Assembly (NCBI RefSeq): GCF_040412425.1
Contig: NC_089766.1
Coordinates: 17,686,401 to 17,750,400 of the forward strand
From: Macrobrachium rosenbergii
Lineage: Eukaryota; Arthropoda; Malacostraca; Decapoda; Palaemonidae
DNA: 64,000 nt
Reading direction: 5' to 3'
This document shows positions 61,429-64,000 of the stretch, piece after piece; positions within the stretch are counted from its first letter, which is position 1, and the number at the start of each line of letters is the position of its first letter. The notes beneath the pieces were generated by a model. It was not told the DNA's origin. It saw only the letters and a list, made by a program, of their open reading frames with translations, and did no database searches. A program made the position numbers and the translations under genes.

Positions 61429-63917
61429 AATAGGGTCAAGGTAAGATGTTGCTTTAGCAACACTGAGTAGCCACATCACAATGGGTTCAAGCGATGTCAG
61501 TTTGAAATGTTGCTTCCACATACCTAAGTGTACGTTTGCTGTTACCGAATTAGTCTGTTGCTGGTTCCACGGATAAAAAGCTCATCAGCTGGCGAAATGA
61601 ATTTTGTTTTATGTCCTTTTTCGGTTCTTGATGGGAGGAGTCAAGTTATCAGGTAACTCTTGATTCAAAGGTTGTGAATTTTCTATTAGTCTGAAACATT
61701 AGCTTTATATAAGTAAAATCGGGTAAAATAAAGATGTCTTTAAAATGAAAGCAAAATATTTTGTAAATCAATATAAAGGAGTAAAATTAAAGTGGCCAAT
61801 TTTATAGAATATGCAACAAAGTTTAATAGAGTGATATATATTTATATTGGAGTCTAAAATAGTTCAGAAAAAACGATGCCATATCCTTTTGGAAAATATA
61901 TAGAATTCAGTTTCTTTAAAACCGGAAAGAATTTGTTGATCTGAAGGCAACGTTCATATCATTTCCACATCAGAAATTATTCTCCAACATTACTTAAAAA
62001 AAAAGATAGTTATGAAAATTTCTATGCGGGTCATCATCCATTGAGATCAGAAAGAGAATGCAATGTACAACCGATATTTTTCCGGACGGGAACGAAGTTT
62101 TATCAACGCCTGGAAATGAGAAGAAAGGAAGAGTTATATTTAGCTGTCTACTGGGGCTTTCAAGTGCTTAGGCAGTCATTTGTTTGCTTGTGCCTTGGCA
62201 AATTTAATTATATTCATTAATAGAGAGATATTTGGTTGCCCAGTGACCTGTATCAATTAAAATCTGTTATCTTCAACATAAAGTGTGAGACTTAGAATTG
62301 CCATTCCGAGTGAGTAACTGACTGACTAATGAAATGGCATCACTATTCGAGGTCATCTCCAACAGCGAGACTTTTTAATCCCACCGTGGAAATGATCTTG
62401 AAATGGAAATGGATTTCATCATGGTTTTTTCCTTTTTATTTTAATTCTTTCCTTTACGACCGAAATGACTTTGATTAATGCAGGACGTGTCATTCCAAAG
62501 ATCTTCATATAAAAGACTTTTCTCTGTTTGAAAGATTGATGCAGATTCATTTTTACACAGTATTTATTGTTCCTCTTCTCTTGGCTTTGCTCTCTCCATT
62601 TTCTTACTTGTTTCTGTATTATGGAGATTTATTTTTTTAACTCAGTCACTTACATTTATTAGTCAAAAAGACTAATAAGATATTCCACAAAATCCATAAT
62701 CAGTGTATGGGAGCTTTGTGTTATTCCAAGCAAAGAAATTGCTCACATAAAGGCCGAGGGTGAATTTAGAATCGTTCATAGATTTCAAAGGAAGATGATC
62801 AGCATTATGTAAGTAATTAATGTAGTCTTGCCCCCACCTCAATTTGCTTTACAGAATAACACAGGTTATTTGAAGAGAGAAGGAGAATGCTTAGAGGGAA
62901 CCGATAATAACATAAAAAAATTAATTAATTAATATCTATCAACTCCCTTCTGTTTAACCTTTTTCTGAAGTGACTGCTTGACTTTGAAAATTAGCTGAAG
63001 CATTATAGTACTGATCATACATATACATCTAAAGAGCGACTATGAAAGGGGTAATTTGAGGGTCTGCAATATCTCCTTTGTAATACTAAGGATACTGGAT
63101 GAGTGGCCTGGACAACCATCATCACCCGGCACCAATCTGCTAACAAACATTGCGGGATTTGTACAAAACTGTAAGGAAAATCATTCTTTTAATAAAGAAA
63201 GTATACTTCAGCTATTTATGCACGCTTGCTCTGCGGTGGTTAAAGACCTCGAAGGGTCTTTTCTCTCCACACAAGGTTTTGTTTCCTTGAAGGTGATAAA
63301 CAGCATTTCCTGGAGTAACGACTGACTCGATTATTTGTCCATCTATCTTGAAGTACATTGAGTAATATATTCCTAAGTCCATTTCACTTTGTTTTTCTGT
63401 GAATTATAAACACAAATATATTATAATAGATTAAAAAGAAGAATATATTTCTAACAAGGGTTACGAACCTTTCTCAGTTGAGTTCAAAGAAAGCTTCCTT
63501 GTAAATTAAATATGACCTACACTTTTCAGCTGAGGAGTCTGCAAAAACTCGAGAGGGAATTCAGAAAAACTGGATGCAAAATATCTCTTATGCAATAATT
63601 GTTTGGCCTTCATCACTACGTGAAGCCTCCAGAGATATTTGGTGGGAAACAAAAAAAGGAGACAGAAACCTTTTCCATCTCTCTTCTGCTTGTTCCAAGA
63701 GCTTCCTCCTTCCCCTTCTCTGTTCCTGTGCAGGAAACTTTTCCACTTTAATCCTCTTGTCTGTAGAGGATTTTCATCAACAGATTAACTGCAAAGGAGA
63801 ACACTGCTTCAACGAAAAGTTATTTTGTTCTTTGTTAACAAGTTGTAACCAAAGTTTTTTTCATTACCTAGTATAACAGGAATATATATTCTTGTCAAGG
63901 GCCATACCAACATATCA

Positions 63918-63922
<5 letters not shown>
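61425..63922. other. Non-coding stretch
   Basis: About 2.5 kb without recognised genes or repeats. Open frames of 89 and 100 codons at 63056-63325 and 63574-63876 carry no family motifs. Confidence 0.45.

Positions 63923-64000
<78 letters not shown>
63923..64000. repeat. (TA)n microsatellite running off the window
   Basis: TA repeat from about 63923 to the last base. Its full length is not visible. Confidence 0.98.

Overview
This is a eukaryotic, intron- and intergenic-type window with no complete intact gene. It is dominated by simple-sequence tracts ((GA/TC)n, (TA)n, (TTA)n, (GGA)n, (CA)n), minisatellites and decayed mobile elements. The tract density, a DIRS-type retroelement, tRNA-derived SINEs and several dispersed repeats I remember from shrimp and crab sequences point to a decapod crustacean. 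That assignment is inference, and I cannot name a species. Positions 6001-6500 are a 500-N scaffold gap.

Layout. 1-1.58 kb is mostly featureless but holds one plausible terminal coding exon (minus, 325-479). 1.58-5.88 kb carries a degraded DIRS-like tyrosine-recombinase retrotransposon on the minus strand: gag-like region, RT with YLDD, an RNase H-like region, then the recombinase ending at 2415. It is bordered by a dispersed repeat containing 5' splice-site-like motifs. 6.5-12.1 kb is largely AT-rich unique DNA with small local duplications. 12.1-19 kb holds GA, GGA and TTA tracts, a structured hairpin repeat (14.35-14.75 kb), a dispersed decapod repeat (15.0-15.3 kb), a degenerate ~40-bp array (15.6-16.4 kb) and an ~88-bp tandem triplet (16.6-16.9 kb). 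19-43.4 kb is gene-poor DNA punctuated by GA/TC tracts, plus one LINE 3' end (30.7-30.96 kb). From 43.5 kb to the end, (TA)n arrays appear and are repeatedly joined to tRNA-derived SINE copies. A 32-bp minisatellite of about 53 units fills 45.1-46.8 kb. A fold-back element with one arm expanded about 18-fold lies at 55.4-58.0 kb.

The most interesting object is at 50784-55223: a ~4.4-kb unit bounded by ~150-bp imperfect terminal inverted repeats. It encloses a single broken minus-strand gene (51419-54620). The gene belongs to a multicopy, uncharacterised invertebrate family that I recognise by its conserved blocks. Its C-terminal half shows all seven acidic positions of a FEN1/XPG-like (PIN-fold) nuclease in the right order and with near-canonical spacing, apart from one shortened interval. 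It ends in a CXC-like cysteine-rich tail. The inverted repeats and subterminal copies of AAGATGGCG suggest a DNA transposon whose only encoded enzyme would be a FEN1-like nuclease, which I do not know as a described transposase class. This copy is dead or mis-assembled: it has at least seven reading-frame breaks, several at homopolymers.
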